64,000 nucleotides of DNA from a bacterium. Its GTDB lineage: Bacteria > Krumholzibacteriota > Krumholzibacteriia > LZORAL124-64-63. Location: assembly GCA_024231905.1 (NCBI GenBank), contig JAAEQC010000033.1, forward strand, positions 186,001-250,000, given 5' to 3'. Each line of letters opens with the position of its first letter. Position 1 is the stretch's first letter. This document shows positions 8,807-18,226 of this stretch, piece after piece. Position numbers and translations under genes: made by a program. The notes under the pieces are model-generated. The model had not been told where the DNA came from. It was given only the letters and a program-made list of their open reading frames with translations, and did not search any database.

Positions 8807-9898
8807 TTGCACAAGCGATTTGACCTGCCGTGCATCGTTGCGGTTTGCATGGTTCTCGGTACTGCCGCAGTGGCAGACGAAAACATATCGGTGTCGAACG
8901 TGAGCGGTACCTACACCACCGGCTCCGTGTTGACGATCACCGGCAACGGTTTCGGCCAGAAGATCCCGGCGGAACCCCACGTCTGGGACAACTTCGAGAA
9001 CGGGGCCGGTTCGGTCGGGACCACGATCGGCGCACCTCCCGTCGGCGTCGGCCGCTACGCCCAAATCGGAACCAGCGTCTACACGCTGGCCGACCCCTAC
9101 ACCGGTAACGTGAGCCTGACATCGTACGAGAACGGCGGAACCGGCGAAGACCAGGGACTGATCACCCACTGGATTCCCAGTGAAGAGAAGAGCGCGTTTG
9201 CGTCCATGAAGTTCAAGATCATCAGCGCGGCCGGCACCATCGCACCCAACAACATCAAGCTCATGCGCCTCAATGCCGCCCTGCCCGACTACGCCCACGG
9301 CTTCCCGAACTTCAACATCGGCAACGATCGCGACCGGACCACCTTTCCCGGCATCGTGAACCATGGGATCCAGCAACAGACATATTTCGGCGGCTTCGGT
9401 ACCCTGCCCAACATCGATCAGTGGAACAGCATGAGCATGTACACCCACATGGGTGACGTGAACGTGGCCAACGGCTTCGCCGGCCGCTCGATCAACGGCC
9501 AGGTCGCCGAGAGCGGAAACATCATGACCCTGGCGCCCTACGAGGGCTACACGGATCGCGTTTCCGGCATCCGGTCGGTCATGCTGGGGTCCTATGTGAG
9601 CTACGAAGGCGCTCGGGTCGAAGTATGCCTCGACGATATCTATGTCGACAAGACCCTGGCTCGCGTCGTCGTCTACAACCCGGACGGCGGCAACCGGGAG
9701 ATGCAGATCCCCGCGTACTGGACCAACAACGAGATCCGGGTGGAGGCCAACTTCGGCCGTTACGCTTCCGGCACCAGGCTCGCCATGGTCGTCTACGATG
9801 AGGACAACAACGATTCCGCGCCGTACACGTTCTTCGTGGGTGGCGACGGCACCGACCTGGGTGCTCCCGGCCAGCCGGGAACCCCGATCCTCCAGTAG
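8807..9898 (+). CDS. Secreted protein with an IPT/TIG-like N-terminal segment
   Basis: 363 aa from the TTG at 8807, preceded by AAGGGAG with correct spacing; alternative in-frame starts are TTG 8789 and GTG 8798. A signal peptide (about 1-22, ending AVA) precedes the mature protein. The mature N-terminus (VSNVSGTYTTGSVLTITGNGFG) resembles one IPT/TIG immunoglobulin-like strand set. The remainder, about 280 residues, is rich in aromatic residues and glycine and has no motif I recognise. It ends in a Gly/Pro-rich tail. It lies within the polysaccharide cluster and might bind or modify the polymer at the surface, which is only inference. Confidence 0.65.
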   Translation: MHKRFDLPCIVAVCMVLGTAAVADENISVSNVSGTYTTGSVLTITGNGFGQKIPAEPHVWDNFENGAGSVGTTIGAPPVGVGRYAQIGTSVYTLADPYTGNVSLTSYENGGTGEDQGLITHWIPSEEKSAFASMKFKIISAAGTIAPNNIKLMRLNAALPDYAHGFPNFNIGNDRDRTTFPGIVNHGIQQQTYFGGFGTLPNIDQWNSMSMYTHMGDVNVANGFAGRSINGQVAESGNIMTLAPYEGYTDRVSGIRSVMLGSYVSYEGARVEVCLDDIYVDKTLARVVVYNPDGGNREMQIPAYWTNNEIRVEANFGRYASGTRLAMVVYDEDNNDSAPYTFFVGGDGTDLGAPGQPGTPILQ

Positions 9899-9961
9899 CG
9901 GAACACCGCCGCGGCCGACGAATCCCGAGCCGTGGCGGCCCCACCGGAACCCGAACCGGCG

Positions 9962-11278
9962 CTACCGGGCCTGTTCGCTTTGCGCAACCACCTCGCGCAT
10001 ACGGACGATGCGCATATAGTCGACTCCCGTGATATTCAGGATGCTCACGCTCATACCCGCTGTCAGGTACCAGTAGAACTCCGACAGTCCGTAGGACGCG
10101 AGACTGAACACGATGCACATGCCGGAGAGTACGAACACCGCCTCCGCGCATTGATGATAGTACATCAGTCGCGTGCGTAGCGCCGCCGAGCCGAGTCCCA
10201 CCTCCCGTGCGAGCTTCAATATCCTCCGGACGGCCGGCTTCACCGCAAGCACGTTGCGGAGGATGGAGACGAGCACGCCCATGAAGATCACCAGCCCGAA
10301 AGCGCCCAGTTCGATGAACACCTCGGTGTACAGGTTGTGCGAGACCTGAGGAACACCGCGGAAATTCGCGTTCGCTTCCCACGACGTCCCGATGCCGTGG
10401 CCGAACAAGGGACGTCTCATGCCGACCTCGATCTCCTCGACGACACCGGTGATCCTCCCCTCCCGGGTGCCCGAGTTCTTGGTGTCGCTGCTCACCAGGG
10501 AGAGATAACGGTCCCGCTGGTCGTCGTTCATGGCCGCCACCATCAGGCACGCCGCCAGGACCACCCCCAGGACCAGCACGAACTTGTGCCGCGAGCGCAG
10601 GAAGACGAAACCGTAGATCACGACCAGCCCCACCATGCCGCTGCGCGAGCCGGTCAGCAGCAACGTGTACAGCATGCAGGGCAGAAGCGCGAAGTAACTG
10701 GCCTTGAAAAGGAACCGGCGATCTCCCCCGAACAGGTAGTGGAGGAAGGGCAGGACGGTCATGATCACGAAGGCCAGACCGTTGGGGTTGATGAGGTCAT
10801 GGGGCGCGCCGGAGAGCCGGTCCAGGAATTCCGCCCCCCCCATGTGGGCCTGGGAACCCCAGTAGCCCGTCGCCAGGTGGAGATAGAGCGGTTCGAGCAC
10901 GCGGAACACTTGGCAGAACACGACCACGAAGATGAATTTCCTGAGCCGTCCGTAGGAATCCACCAGGTACAGCGGAAAGAAGAAGAACACGATCGCCTTC
11001 ACGAAGCCCTCGATGCCCCGGTTCACTGCGCTGCCGGGCCATTCCACCATGGGGATGACGACGACGACATAGGCCGCCAGAATAATGAGCAGCTTCGATG
11101 TCTGCGAGCGATCCTTGATGCGGCGGCTCTCCTGGGACAGGAAGATCAGCCCGGTGATCGCGCCGACGAGCAGGACCGTCGGCCGCAGATAACCGATGGC
11201 GTGGATCCGGCTCGGCATGTTGAGCAGGGTCGTGATGATCAGCAGGATGAACAGGTTGAATGCCCATCGCGAATAGAT
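9962..11278 (-). CDS. O-antigen ligase/polymerase (Wzy_C family)
   Basis: A membrane protein with around 10-12 predicted helices and the Wzy_C-type signature: a TGSRSGMVG segment followed by a large loop containing RPLFGHGIGTSWE and VSHNLYTEVFIELGAFGL, whose His and Glu are typical. It should join or polymerise lipid-linked O-antigen at the periplasmic face. The first ATG is at 11218 (418 aa), but no ribosome site precedes it. The frame stays open upstream and encodes an extra membrane helix (WAFNLFILLIITTLLN) that fits the family. The only ribosome-like site, AGAGG, lies 5 bases before an ATC at 11278, giving 438 aa. I give the longer span with that caveat. Confidence 0.8.
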   Translation of the reverse strand: MYSRWAFNLFILLIITTLLNMPSRIHAIGYLRPTVLLVGAITGLIFLSQESRRIKDRSQTSKLLIILAAYVVVVIPMVEWPGSAVNRGIEGFVKAIVFFFFPLYLVDSYGRLRKFIFVVVFCQVFRVLEPLYLHLATGYWGSQAHMGGAEFLDRLSGAPHDLINPNGLAFVIMTVLPFLHYLFGGDRRFLFKASYFALLPCMLYTLLLTGSRSGMVGLVVIYGFVFLRSRHKFVLVLGVVLAACLMVAAMNDDQRDRYLSLVSSDTKNSGTREGRITGVVEEIEVGMRRPLFGHGIGTSWEANANFRGVPQVSHNLYTEVFIELGAFGLVIFMGVLVSILRNVLAVKPAVRRILKLAREVGLGSAALRTRLMYYHQCAEAVFVLSGMCIVFSLASYGLSEFYWYLTAGMSVSILNITGVDYMRIVRMREVVAQSEQAR

Positions 11279-11357
11279 GACGGCCTCTTCTCGTTATCGA
11301 CGTGTTCTCGTTCTGTCGACGCTGCGTCGGCGCTCGCCCGGCGACCCGGGAGCGCCG

Positions 11358-12470
11358 TCAATCATGGAGCAGACCCAGCCGGCGCAGGGCGAACTTCAAC
11401 AACACCTCTCCCGTCACATCGGCGCGATACCGCCACAGGTTACGGGCAAAGTAACGGTAGCGAGCTCGGCGCTCCTGCGCCCCGGCCCAGGCCACGAGTC
11501 GCTCGTGGGCCTCCGGATCCTGTGCTGCGTACTCTCCCTCGCCACGCTCGAGATCCCGGCGCGCGGCCTCCAGGAAGGAGAGAATCTCCTGTCCGACGAG
11601 CCCGGCAGCATGAACGGGACGGTAGCGCCCGTCCTGCGTGATCGGATGCCAGGTCACGTCGCCGCAACCGGCCTTCGACAAGGTGATCTCGCACACGGCT
11701 GCCCGCCGGAGCGCGGTTTGCCACGGCATATCGAAGACGAAATTCCCGAGGCTGTACAGGATAACGCCGCTGCCGACCCGCTCCCAGCCCTGAAGGACAT
11801 GGGGATGGTGCCCGATGACGAGGGAACATCCGGCTTCGATCATGGCATGCCCGAGGTCGACCTGCTCCCGGGTGGGGCTGGCAACGAATTCGTCGCCCCA
11901 GTGGATCGAGACGACGGCGAGAGCGCCCGCGGCACGGGCTTCTCCGATGTCGTGCAGGATCGCCTCCCTCGGCCCTTCGGCGTACTGCGGCCGACCCGTG
12001 AAGTGCTGCCGGGGGCGCAGGGAGTAGCCGAGCACCCGCAGATCCAGGCCGTTCACCTGCAGATCGACGGGCAGGCAGCGCCCGGTATCTCCCGCAGCCC
12101 TTCCGACGACACGGATGCCGGCGTCGTCGAGGGAGGCGACCGTACCGTCGAAAGCCTCCCGGCCGTACTGCTGGGAGTGGTTGTTGGCAAGGGAGAGCGC
12201 ATGGAACCCGGCGTGGGTGAGGCTGTGGATCCCCCGCACCGGGCCCCGGCACTCGCGCCGGGACGGCAGGCTGAATCGAGGTGGGTCCGACAGGGCGCAT
12301 TCCAGGTTCGCCGTGGCCAGGTCCGCGGTCCCCAGCAGATTCCGGATACCGCCGAAGAGATCGAAATCCGGGTCACGGCCCAAGGCGGTGCCGACGCCGC
12401 GACCCACCATGATCGGGTGCTCGCCGAGCATGATGTCGCCGCCGGCGACCAACCGCACAGTATCGCGCAC
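11358..12470 (-). CDS. CapA family protein (PGA_cap, calcineurin-like fold)
   Basis: 370 aa with the complete metal-binding set of the CapA/PgsA family: GDIMLG at the N-terminus, ATANLEC, LANNHSQQYG, VVSIHWGDE, IGHHPHVLQGWE and YSLGNFVFD. Members are metallophosphatase-like proteins tied to capsule (poly-gamma-glutamate) synthesis, though many orphan members lie in polysaccharide loci with unknown substrate. There is no obvious signal peptide. It is the middle gene of a minus-strand run GT4-CapA-Wzy with short gaps (38 and about 80 bases), so probably one operon. Confidence 0.85.
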   Translation of the reverse strand: MRDTVRLVAGGDIMLGEHPIMVGRGVGTALGRDPDFDLFGGIRNLLGTADLATANLECALSDPPRFSLPSRRECRGPVRGIHSLTHAGFHALSLANNHSQQYGREAFDGTVASLDDAGIRVVGRAAGDTGRCLPVDLQVNGLDLRVLGYSLRPRQHFTGRPQYAEGPREAILHDIGEARAAGALAVVSIHWGDEFVASPTREQVDLGHAMIEAGCSLVIGHHPHVLQGWERVGSGVILYSLGNFVFDMPWQTALRRAAVCEITLSKAGCGDVTWHPITQDGRYRPVHAAGLVGQEILSFLEAARRDLERGEGEYAAQDPEAHERLVAWAGAQERRARYRYFARNLWRYRADVTGEVLLKFALRRLGLLHD

Positions 12471-12508
12471 CGCAGCTACCCTTCCTCAGAGGTCATTCCG
12501 TCGCGCCC

Positions 12509-13618
12509 TCAATCCCGCACGAGCACGTCGTAGAGGGAGCGGATTCCGCGCGCCGCCCGGTCGTTGGAGAACCGCTCGCAGGCCGTCGCCTGGTAAGCGG
12601 TGAAGGCGTCGCGGCCACGTTGCAGGGCCTCCTTCAAGGCCTCCGCCAGGGCAGCGGGGTCACGTGGGGCAACGACGTAGGCCGGACTCTCTTTCAGCAC
12701 TTCCTGCAGACCCGAACAACTCGAGCCGACGATGGGCGCACCGGCCGAGAGCGCTTCCATGGCCAGGAGCCCGCAGGCTTCCCAGCGGGACGGCATTGCT
12801 ACCACGTCGACACCCTTGAGGGCACCGGGCATGTCGTCCGTATGCGCCACCTGGATGAAATGCTCCTCCAGGCCGAGTTCCTCGAGGTAGGCGAAGTCCT
12901 CCCGCACGAACCCGCCCCAGCCGAAGGTCACTATCTTGGGCATGGGTGATACGGCGGGGTCCGCCGCCATGATCGCCACGGCATCGACCAGGTCCCGGAA
13001 GCCCTTGGGCGCCATGAAGCGGCCGAAGAAGCCGATCAGGGGCGTCTCCGGCGCGAGTTGGAGGTCCGCCCGGAGGTCGGCCGGCGTGCCGCCCGCGAAG
13101 AACTGTGTGTCGATGCCATGCACGACAGTGTGGAACCGGTCCCCGTCGATCCGCGGGAAGAAGCGCCGAAAGTTGTCCCGGGCGTCGGTCGTCACCATAT
13201 GGAAGAGCCCGACCCGTGAGTAGGCCAGGCCGACCCCCAGCTTGCGCAGCCGCCCCTTCCAACCCGCGAACGGGGCCTCGTGAAAAAGATCGTGGCCGGT
13301 GAGCATCTGTGGGGTCCGGATACCGATCCCGGCACAGGAAGTCAGGACGCCGGCCGTGAATCCGTGGGCATGCACCAGATCATAACGTTGCGCCCGCAAT
13401 TCCTGCCGGATGCGGCGCATGGTCGCCAAGTTGTCCAGCGGTGTCGCCACCACGGACATCCGCCCCTCCGGCAGGAACTTCGCCAGGTAATCGCCGAGAG
13501 TCGCGTCCTGACCGACGAGTCGCAATTCGCAGTCGGCGAAGGCGGGATGCCCATAGATGTAGCGCAGAAAAGTGCGAATGCCGCCGCCGGTGTGGATCGC
13601 CGTGAGGAGTACTTTCAT
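12509..13618 (-). CDS. Glycosyltransferase family 4
   Basis: 369 aa from the ATG at 13618, preceded by GGTGGAAG. An upstream in-frame ATG at 13822 would add 68 low-complexity residues and is not convincing. The protein opens with MKVLLTAIHTGGGIRTFLRYI, a donor-type GT-B start, followed by a VHAHGF motif, IGFFGRFMAPKGF and MPSRWEACGLLAMEALSAG (the EX7E-like nucleotide-sugar site). It is the first gene of the GT4-CapA-Wzy unit and is presumably a sugar transferase for the same polymer. Confidence 0.85.
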   Translation of the reverse strand: MKVLLTAIHTGGGIRTFLRYIYGHPAFADCELRLVGQDATLGDYLAKFLPEGRMSVVATPLDNLATMRRIRQELRAQRYDLVHAHGFTAGVLTSCAGIGIRTPQMLTGHDLFHEAPFAGWKGRLRKLGVGLAYSRVGLFHMVTTDARDNFRRFFPRIDGDRFHTVVHGIDTQFFAGGTPADLRADLQLAPETPLIGFFGRFMAPKGFRDLVDAVAIMAADPAVSPMPKIVTFGWGGFVREDFAYLEELGLEEHFIQVAHTDDMPGALKGVDVVAMPSRWEACGLLAMEALSAGAPIVGSSCSGLQEVLKESPAYVVAPRDPAALAEALKEALQRGRDAFTAYQATACERFSNDRAARGIRSLYDVLVRD

Positions 13619-13851
13619 CGATCGCTTCCACCTTGGTCGGCACGGGCGAATTCTGCCGCCTCTCCGGCGGCCGTCAGGCGCACAGTATAGCCCGATCGGA
13701 GGCACTATTCTATCTGCAGCCGGTACCGTCCAGTCCTTTTTAGGACTTCGATGGGCCGGATTCGAGGAAGCGGCCGCCTCGCTCATGGGCCGGGTTGACG
13801 CAGATGCCGCGGACGGAGACAATCATCCGGCCACCAACCGGGAGAGGAATC

Positions 13852-14982
13852 ATGAAGCTGCCGCACGTCCTTCTCAGTTACGTCCTACTGATCACCTTGC
13901 TGCTCGCCCTGCCAGCCCCGGCCTCCCTCGCCGGCGACGACGCGGGCACCCCGGCCACCCTCGAGGGCGTGGCCGCGAGTCTGGACCGCCTCCACAGCAC
14001 CCTGGACGGCTTCCGCCACCGGCTGGACGCCCTGGAGAAGAAGGTCGACGACGGGCTCTGGTTCGACCGCCTGGGCGACGTGGCCGTCATCGACAAGGTC
14101 CGCATCTACGGCCCCCCGCGCTGGAAGGAGAAGAGCGACACGGCCATCGGCGCCGGCAATCCGCTGAAGTTCTGGTGCTACGCCTTCTTCCCCCGGGACC
14201 TCGACACGTCGCGGAAGGCCCCCCTGCTGGTCTTCCCCCACGGCGGGGTCCACAGCGACTTCTCCACCTACTACACCCACATCGTGCGCGAACTGCTGGC
14301 CCAGGGCTACGTGGTGGTGGCCCCCGAGTACCGCGGCTCGACCGGCTACGGCCGCACCGTCTACGAGAACATCGACTACGGCGGGCTCGAGGTGGAGGAC
14401 AACCACGCGGCCCGGCAGTACATGCTCGACAACTACGACTTCATCGACGGCGACCGGGTCGGCATGATCGGCTGGAGCCACGGCGGGCTCATCTCCCTCA
14501 TGAACATCTTCGAACACCCCGACGCCTACGAGTGCGCCTACGCAGGTGTGCCGGTGAGCGACCTCATCGCCCGCATGGGCTACCTGGACGAGGACTACCG
14601 GGCCCTCTACTACGCCGACTTCCACATCGGCGAGCAGGTCACCGACAACATCGAGGAGTACAAGCGCCGTTCCCCCGCCTGGAACGCCCACAAGCTCCAG
14701 ACGCCGCTGCTGGTCCACACCAGCACCAACGACGAGGACGTGAATTCCCTCGAGGTGGAGAATCTCATCAAGGCCCTCAAGGCCGAGGGCAAGGAGTTCG
14801 AGTACGAGATCTACGAGGACTTTCCCGGCGGTCACAGCTTCGACCGCCTGGACTCGCGGGGCGCCCGCCAGGTGCGGGTGAAGGTGTACCGGTTCCTGGC
14901 GCGCTACCTGGAGCCGCCGCGGCCCATCACCGATCTGGAGCAGCTGGACCGGGCGGGGTACGTGGTGCCGGGCAACGACTGA
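13852..14982 (+). CDS. Exported alpha/beta hydrolase of the prolyl oligopeptidase (S9) type
   Basis: 376 aa from the ATG at 13852 (GGGAGAGGA upstream), with a signal peptide (about 1-22, ending SLA). Residues about 25-65 form a helical, possibly coiled segment (LEGVAASLDRLHSTLDGF). The catalytic domain shows the oxyanion HGG motif, then GWSHGG with nucleophile Ser209, an Asp in TNDEDVN and a His in GGHSF, so the Ser-Asp-His triad is complete. There is no beta-propeller, so the enzyme resembles the isolated catalytic domain of S9 peptidases or dienelactone-hydrolase-like esterases. Substrate unknown; periplasmic location inferred. Confidence 0.83.
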   Translation: MKLPHVLLSYVLLITLLLALPAPASLAGDDAGTPATLEGVAASLDRLHSTLDGFRHRLDALEKKVDDGLWFDRLGDVAVIDKVRIYGPPRWKEKSDTAIGAGNPLKFWCYAFFPRDLDTSRKAPLLVFPHGGVHSDFSTYYTHIVRELLAQGYVVVAPEYRGSTGYGRTVYENIDYGGLEVEDNHAARQYMLDNYDFIDGDRVGMIGWSHGGLISLMNIFEHPDAYECAYAGVPVSDLIARMGYLDEDYRALYYADFHIGEQVTDNIEEYKRRSPAWNAHKLQTPLLVHTSTNDEDVNSLEVENLIKALKAEGKEFEYEIYEDFPGGHSFDRLDSRGARQVRVKVYRFLARYLEPPRPITDLEQLDRAGYVVPGND

Positions 14983-14995
14983 GGTTCGTTGGGAT

Positions 14996-17401
14996 TCAGG
15001 CGACGATACCGTCGAGAACCGCCCGCACCTCGCCGGCCAGGCGGCCGGGCGTGACGGGTTTCATGAGGAAGGACCGCACACCCAGGGCCAGGGCCGATTC
15101 GCGGGTGACGGTCTCGCTGTAGCCGGTGCAGAGGATGACCGGCAGGTCCGGGCGCACCGCCAGCAGTTCGCCGGCGAAGTCGGTGCCGATCATGCCTGAC
15201 ATGGTCATGTCGGTGATGACCAGGTCGAAGGCTCGCGGATCACGCCGGAAGGCGGCGAGGGCCGCTACGGGATCCGTATGGCCGGTGACCCGGTAACCCA
15301 GCGTCCCCAGGCCGAACTCGGTGGCGCGGATGATGTCCGGCTCGTCGTCCACCAACAGGATGTGCTCGTCACCGCCGGCGCACTCCTCCTCGGTCTTTTC
15401 TATCGGTCGCGCATGGGCTGTCCCTTCTTCCATGGGCAACCAGACCCGGACTTCGGTCCCCTCGCCCGGCACCGACCGGAACGTGATGCGGCCTCCGTGT
15501 TCCTGGACGATGCCGTGGACCACGGCCAGCCCCATGCCCGTCCCCCGCTCCGCGTCCTTGGTGGTGTAGTAGGGCTCGAAGACCTTGCGCGCTACTTCCT
15601 CCGGTATGCCCGGGCCCGTGTCGCTCACCTCCATGACCGCGTAGCGTCCGGAGGGCAGGTCCTCCACGCAGCCGGTGATGTTCCGCTGGGTGTGTTCGCC
15701 GAGGGTGATCCTGATCTCGCCGCCCCCGCCGGACATGGCCTGGTAGGAGTTGGTACAGAGGTTCATGAGGATCTGGTGGACGCCGGTCGGGTCGGCGATG
15801 ACGGGTCCGCATTCGCCCAGCTCCTGGCGCAGATCGATGGTCGCCGGGATCGTCGAACGCAGCAGCCGCAGGGTCTCCTCGATCAGGGGTTTCAGATCCA
15901 GGGGCTGCCGGTTCTCCACGGACCGGCGGCTAAAGGCCAGGATCTGTTGCACCAGGTCCCGCGCGCGTTCTCCGGCCAGGATGACCTGATCCAGGTGGGC
16001 CTGCAGGTCGCCCCTGTGCCCGATCTCGTCGGCCTCCAGGCGGGCTAGCTCGCCGTAGCCCAGGATCGCCGAGAGGATGTTGTTGAAGTCGTGGGCAATG
16101 CCGCCGGCCAGGGTGCCGATGGCCTCCATCTTCTGGGCCTGCCGCAGGTCGGTCTCCAGGCGCTTGCGCTCGGTGATGTCGCGTACGATGGCCTGCACGT
16201 AGCGTTCGTTCCCCAGCTCCAGGAGATTCAGCGTGACCTCGGCCTCGAAGAGGGTGCCGTCGAACCGGCGGTGGCACCACTCGAAGAATTGCAGCTCGCC
16301 CGCCAGGGCCGCCTCGATGCGTTGCTGGACGGCCGAACCCGACGGCGTCCCGTCCGGCTGCTCCGGCGGCGAGAATTCCAGGGGGGTTTGCCCGACGATT
16401 TGCTCGCGGCTGCAGCCGAAGACCTCCAGGGTCCTGGCGTTGCACTCGATGAACCGTTCGTCGTCCATGAGGAAGATGGCGTCGCTGGCTGTCTCGAAGA
16501 GCAGGCGGAAGCGCTCCTCGCTCAGCTCCAGAGCACGGGTGCGGCGGCCGACGCGCCGGTTCAGCCGGCGGTTCAGGAGCAAGAGCAGGCCTACCAGGAC
16601 GACCGTGACCACCGCGGTGACGACCGCCCAGCGGGGCAGGTAATCCCGGTGGAACCTGCCGTCGCCGAACCAGTGGTTCAGGCGCATGAAGTAGTAGGAA
16701 TCGCTCTCCAGTTGCCAGGCGATCAGGGCCCGGTCGACGGCGGCCATAATCTCGGTGCCGGCGCCCTCGGCCGTGGCGATGCGCATGGAGAACGGTGCGA
16801 AAGCCATGGGACTGGCGACCAGATCCAGGCCGGCGGAGCCGAGGAAACCGTAGACGTTGGTGACCACCCCGGCGTCCACGCCGCCGCGCGCTGTGGCCGC
16901 CAGGACTTCCTCCTCGTTGGGCAGTTCCCGGATGGTGATCCGCGCCCCCGCCTCCCGGGCCAGGTCCTCCAAGTAGGAACGATTGATATCGTCCGCCACC
17001 AGACCCACGGTGGTCCCGTCCAGGTCCAGGACGTGGCGCACCTCCACGCCCTGGCGCACGTACACCTGGTTCCAGACGGTGAGGATCGACTCGCTGTTGA
17101 AGTCCAGCACCGAATCCCGCGCCTCGGTGAAGGCCACGGCGGGCAGGATGTCCAGGGACCCTTCACGAACGGCGCGACCGAGTTCATCCCAGGTTCCCGC
17201 GACGTACTGGAGGCGCCAGCCCTCCGTGATCGCCACGGCTCCCAGGATGTCGGCGTACAGGCCCCTGGTCTCGCCATCCTCCTGAAAAATCAACGGCGGA
17301 GCATCGAAGACGCCGACACGGACCAACCGGTCCTCGGCATGGGCGCCGCCGGCCAGGAGCACGGCGCCGATCAGGATACAGAGACGGGTCGCAGCTTGCA
17401 T
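14996..17401 (-). CDS. Hybrid sensor histidine kinase with periplasmic SBP_bac_3 domain
   Basis: 801 aa from the ATG at 17401, giving a clean signal peptide (ending AHA). Domain order: extracytoplasmic SBP_bac_3-type solute-binding domain (about 25-245), one membrane helix (about 258-280), PAS domain (about 300-420), HisKA with phospho-acceptor His437 in GGIAHDFNN, HATPase_c with DTGPGIP and [12 protein letters not shown], and a C-terminal receiver with phospho-acceptor Asp731 in VITDMTM. Such kinases sense small ligands such as amino acids directly through the periplasmic domain. No separate response regulator or output gene is adjacent, so its target is unknown. A longer frame to 17536 adds residues without signal-peptide character. 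Confidence 0.9.
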   Translation of the reverse strand: MQAATRLCILIGAVLLAGGAHAEDRLVRVGVFDAPPLIFQEDGETRGLYADILGAVAITEGWRLQYVAGTWDELGRAVREGSLDILPAVAFTEARDSVLDFNSESILTVWNQVYVRQGVEVRHVLDLDGTTVGLVADDINRSYLEDLAREAGARITIRELPNEEEVLAATARGGVDAGVVTNVYGFLGSAGLDLVASPMAFAPFSMRIATAEGAGTEIMAAVDRALIAWQLESDSYYFMRLNHWFGDGRFHRDYLPRWAVVTAVVTVVLVGLLLLLNRRLNRRVGRRTRALELSEERFRLLFETASDAIFLMDDERFIECNARTLEVFGCSREQIVGQTPLEFSPPEQPDGTPSGSAVQQRIEAALAGELQFFEWCHRRFDGTLFEAEVTLNLLELGNERYVQAIVRDITERKRLETDLRQAQKMEAIGTLAGGIAHDFNNILSAILGYGELARLEADEIGHRGDLQAHLDQVILAGERARDLVQQILAFSRRSVENRQPLDLKPLIEETLRLLRSTIPATIDLRQELGECGPVIADPTGVHQILMNLCTNSYQAMSGGGGEIRITLGEHTQRNITGCVEDLPSGRYAVMEVSDTGPGIPEEVARKVFEPYYTTKDAERGTGMGLAVVHGIVQEHGGRITFRSVPGEGTEVRVWLPMEEGTAHARPIEKTEEECAGGDEHILLVDDEPDIIRATEFGLGTLGYRVTGHTDPVAALAAFRRDPRAFDLVITDMTMSGMIGTDFAGELLAVRPDLPVILCTGYSETVTRESALALGVRSFLMKPVTPGRLAGEVRAVLDGIVA

Positions 17402-17561
17402 AGATTCCCCGGGGGCGCACGGGAACCCCGGTGCCTGAGGCGGTCTGGATCCGAGGTGTCGAGCCGTTCCTCGAAACGCCCCTCGTCCGGTTGCGGAGCC
17501 TATGCTAGTTTGGACCGGATTCGCGTATTTTGCCACCCCTCATCCGGACCGGAGCCGCCCC

Positions 17562-18146
17562 GTGCGCTACTCGACCGACATCGTCGTCATCGACCTGGAG
17601 GCCAGTTGCCCGGCCGCCGACCAGGGCGCCAACACCATCGAACGTAGCAGCATCATCGAGGTCGGCGCCGTGCGCCTGGATCGGCGCAGTCTGGAGGTCA
17701 CGGATTCATTCAGCGAGCTGGTGCGGCCCGAGGACTACCCCATCCCCCCCTTCATCACCGACATCACGGGCATCTCCCCGGCCATGGTGGCCGAAAAGGA
17801 GACCTTCGACCGGGTGGGCCAGCGCTTCCTCGAATGGTACGGACCGCGGAACAAGGCCATCATCGCCGCCTTCGGCGCCTACTACGACATCCCGCTCCTG
17901 CGCAAGGAATGCGACCGCTACGGGCTCGACTTCCGGCACTCCATCGCCGGCGGTGCCTTCGACCTCCGGGCCGTGGCCACGGTGTGGCTCGCCGTCCACG
18001 ACCACCGGACCAGCGGCCTGACCCTGGGCTCCATCCTCGAGAAGATGGGGTTGGCCGACCGTTTTACCGCCCACCGGGCAGTGGAGGACGCCCGGGCTGC
18101 CGCGGCGGTGCTGCAGATGCATCACCTGGGACACGCCCTGGATTGA
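17562..18146 (+). CDS. DEDDh 3'-5' exonuclease (DnaQ/ERI-1-like)
   Basis: 194 aa from the GTG at 17562 (GGAG with good spacing); an in-frame ATG at 17502 would add 20 residues that look like leader sequence. It has the exonuclease motifs: IDLEAS (ExoI Asp and Glu) at the N-terminus, YYDIPLLRKE (ExoII Asp) in the middle, and HRAVEDA (ExoIII His and Asp) near the C-terminus. The spacing and the PPFITDITGI segment resemble the ERI-1/KapD-type RNase subfamily more than polymerase III epsilon. It probably trims RNA or DNA 3' ends in the cytoplasm. Confidence 0.85.
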   Translation: MRYSTDIVVIDLEASCPAADQGANTIERSSIIEVGAVRLDRRSLEVTDSFSELVRPEDYPIPPFITDITGISPAMVAEKETFDRVGQRFLEWYGPRNKAIIAAFGAYYDIPLLRKECDRYGLDFRHSIAGGAFDLRAVATVWLAVHDHRTSGLTLGSILEKMGLADRFTAHRAVEDARAAAAVLQMHHLGHALD

Positions 18147-18226
18147 GCGTCCTCGCCGCGACCGCCCGTGCAACCCGGAGGCCCTGTCATCCGTCTGCGG
18201 TGTGTCACCCCGACCGAGGAGCCATC

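Noticed and set aside
9962-11641. Plus-strand frame opposite the O-antigen ligase
   Set aside because: Antisense composition (His/Asp/Gln runs) and no ribosome site.
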